In this document: piece after piece, positions 62,987-64,000 of the stretch | How the letters are laid out: every line of letters begins with the position of its first letter | Position numbering within the stretch: the stretch's first letter is position 1 | NCBI GenBank assembly: GCA_035303945.1 | Contig: DATGQZ010000032.1 | Location: 41,759 to 105,758, forward strand | DNA: 64,000 nt | Reading direction: 5' to 3' | From: DATGMS01 sp035303945 | GTDB lineage: Bacteria; Bacteroidota; Bacteroidia; Cytophagales; Cyclobacteriaceae | Made by a program: the position numbers and the translations under genes | The notes under the pieces: model-generated | What the model was told of the DNA's origin: nothing | What the model saw: the letters and a program-made list of their open reading frames with translations, nothing else | Database searches by the model: none

Positions 62987-63589
62987 TTACAAAAAGGCAT
63001 GGGATCTGATCCTTCCTCCCCCAAACTGGATCCCTAGACCAAGACTGATAAAATTAGTGATATTGTCTCCTGTAAAATGGAAGGTGGCGTCCATTCGAAA
63101 TTTACCGGCTACTAATCCCATTCTAGGAGCCAAGCCAAAGTTTACATGAGTGCCCTGGTTGTTGATGATGGTCCCGCTGCTCTCATCAATGATTTCATAA
63201 TCGCTTCTTCTGTACATGCCCCCAGACAATCCAATATAGGGTCGGACATTCTCGTTGGTGAAAAAATAATCACTCGTCAGGGATATATTTCCGATTGCCT
63301 GCGCCCTGGTGACAGCCTGTGTATTGTGAAAGAGAAACTGCCCCTCGCCTATAATATTGGTGCCCAGATGCAAACCCACATGGAGCTGGTCGTTGATTCC
63401 ATATCGGGGTTCAACAAAAAACCCGCCTCCAACCGTCAGGTCAGTATTGGCAGGAAAAGTCAGGTTGATGCCTACGTCTACTTTAAAAGGTTTGTAGTTT
63501 CTTGATGGCTTACCCAATCCCTGGGCTTGACTGATCATCGGCATGGTTACGATCAACAATACGATGCCCCACTTTAATTTCTTCATCAT
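62987..63589 (-). CDS. Outer-membrane beta-barrel protein, unknown
   Basis: Exported protein of 200 residues with a signal peptide of about 22 residues (MMKKLKWGIVLLIVTMPMISQAQ). The mature part has alternating hydrophobic strands with glycine and aromatic ends (DVGINLTFPANTDLTVGGGFFVEPRYGI and RPYIGLSGGMYRRSDYEI) and ends SLGLGIQFGGG, as in small eight- to ten-strand OMPs. No exact family recognised. A good ribosome-binding site AAGGAG precedes the tandem ATG. Convergent with amtB. Confidence 0.7.
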   Translation of the reverse strand: MMKKLKWGIVLLIVTMPMISQAQGLGKPSRNYKPFKVDVGINLTFPANTDLTVGGGFFVEPRYGINDQLHVGLHLGTNIIGEGQFLFHNTQAVTRAQAIGNISLTSDYFFTNENVRPYIGLSGGMYRRSDYEIIDESSGTIINNQGTHVNFGLAPRMGLVAGKFRMDATFHFTGDNITNFISLGLGIQFGGGRIRSHAFL

Positions 63590-64000
63590 ATATTCTCCTT
63601 CTACTGCCTTGCAATATAGATGCTTTCTTCAAAAATCCGAGGCTTTTTGTATGGCAAATGTCTCGGGAGAATAAAGGGAAATGTTGAGTCTAACCGTATT
63701 TCAGTACTCCATAAACGTTAAGTCCGTATCTTTTTCTTATGACGCCTTCTTTATAAACGATATGGACACGATAGAAGCAGCTGTCTAGGCCGCGAATATT
63801 GAGGGTAGGTTTGGTTCCGGAAGTAATCCGGGTTTTAACGCTCATCTCCCCGTGTGTTTCTTGTCGCTGATCCCAAACGGATCATATGTCATAGGAAATC
63901 ACGCTGATAATAAGCGGCTCGACCCCAGTCGGAGTCGTATTGATCCGGACCCGGTTCGGCTATAGACCTTTGGCCTATTCGGGGTCGGAAGCCCGTCTTA
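63590..64000. other. Region at the right edge with gene remnants
   Basis: About 410 bases with no intact gene. The leftmost 90 bases are the leader of the barrel gene. From 63690 to about 63960 the minus strand holds pieces of a T9SS sorting domain in several frames (separate entry). Confidence 0.6.
63690..63960 (-). pseudogene. Decayed T9SS C-terminal sorting domain
   Basis: On the minus strand, a 51-codon frame (63690-63845) reads TLNIRGLDSCFYRVHIVYKE-GVIRKR, which looks like the end of a type A sorting domain (typically LxIsgLxsGxYxVxI...K). Upstream pieces in other frames continue the pattern: YDPFGISDKKHTG, GVEPLIISVISYDI and SGSIRLRL, each cut by a stop. At least three frameshifts are needed to read them through. 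A frame from the right edge (63889-63999) overlaps the region but I do not recognise it. It may be the tail of a cargo gene outside the window. Confidence 0.5.

Noticed and set aside
63889..63999. A partial minus-strand gene entering from the right edge (ends QRDFL)
   Set aside because: Only 36 codons, no motif; it overlaps the frame-shifted T9SS remnant and cannot be supported as a gene.

Overview
The window looks like chromosome of a Bacteroidota bacterium, most likely a marine or aquatic member of the Cytophagales close to Cyclobacteriaceae (an inference from gene content, not a measured placement). The evidence is a SusC/SusD pair, an Oar-type and a further TonB-dependent outer-membrane receptor, a type IX secretion (T9SS) C-terminal domain, many lipoprotein and Bacteroidota-style signal peptides, and promoters of the Bacteroidota type (TAnnTTTG at -7, TTG/TTTG near -33). 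I saw no rRNA, tRNA, CRISPR array, phage, integrase or intact insertion sequence.

Layout. 1-2.9 kb: lutABC operon for L-lactate oxidation. 2.9-5.4 kb: a secreted acyl esterase facing a Tat-exported Gfo/Idh/MocA oxidoreductase. 5.4-8.2 kb: a GntR-type regulator with a periplasmic-binding-like sensor, an NCS1 permease and a tiny membrane protein. 8.4-11.4 kb: a lipoprotein fusing cytochrome c to a PQQ-type sugar dehydrogenase, and a membrane protein distantly like PiT phosphate transporters. 11.5-18.3 kb: topoisomerase IB, tadA, Mn-type superoxide dismutase, a TonB-type barrel, a DUF4221-like lipoprotein and a MaoC-like hydratase. 18.4-24.9 kb: two DUF3857/transglutaminase-like proteins, the second without a catalytic triad, converging on a coupled VWA protein/AAA+ ATPase pair.

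25.0-38.3 kb is the carbohydrate region: susD and susC; a 1.3 kb gene-free stretch with a degenerate 21-bp tandem repeat; then a XylR-type AraC regulator, a sugar MFS permease and a ROK kinase on the minus strand, and a plus-strand operon of sialidase-like protein, ChbG/YdjC-like deacetylase and second sialidase-like protein. Together they look like a locus that captures, deacetylates, imports and phosphorylates an unidentified sugar.

38.3-44 kb is housekeeping: glyoxalase-fold protein, S41 protease, hemerythrin protein, ruvX, def, an omega-amidase-like nitrilase, and a YhhN membrane protein. 44.2-53.5 kb: a large Oar-like receptor and a complete RND efflux operon, ending at a convergent Fur-family repressor. 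54.2-60 kb: a PDZ-bearing retropepsin-like protease, a T9SS cargo protein with FG-GAP/VCBS repeats, murF and a small unknown gene. 60-63.6 kb: DoxX and a sugar-phosphate nucleotidyltransferase, the PII-AmtB ammonium pair and a small beta-barrel protein. The right edge holds what looks like a frame-shifted remnant of a T9SS sorting domain.

The strongest candidates for something undescribed are the 21-bp repeat array at 30.44-30.95 kb, the sialidase-like/deacetylase/zinc-motif-free ROK cluster, the AAA+/VWA pair beside the active and triad-less DUF3857 proteins, and the decayed T9SS domain.
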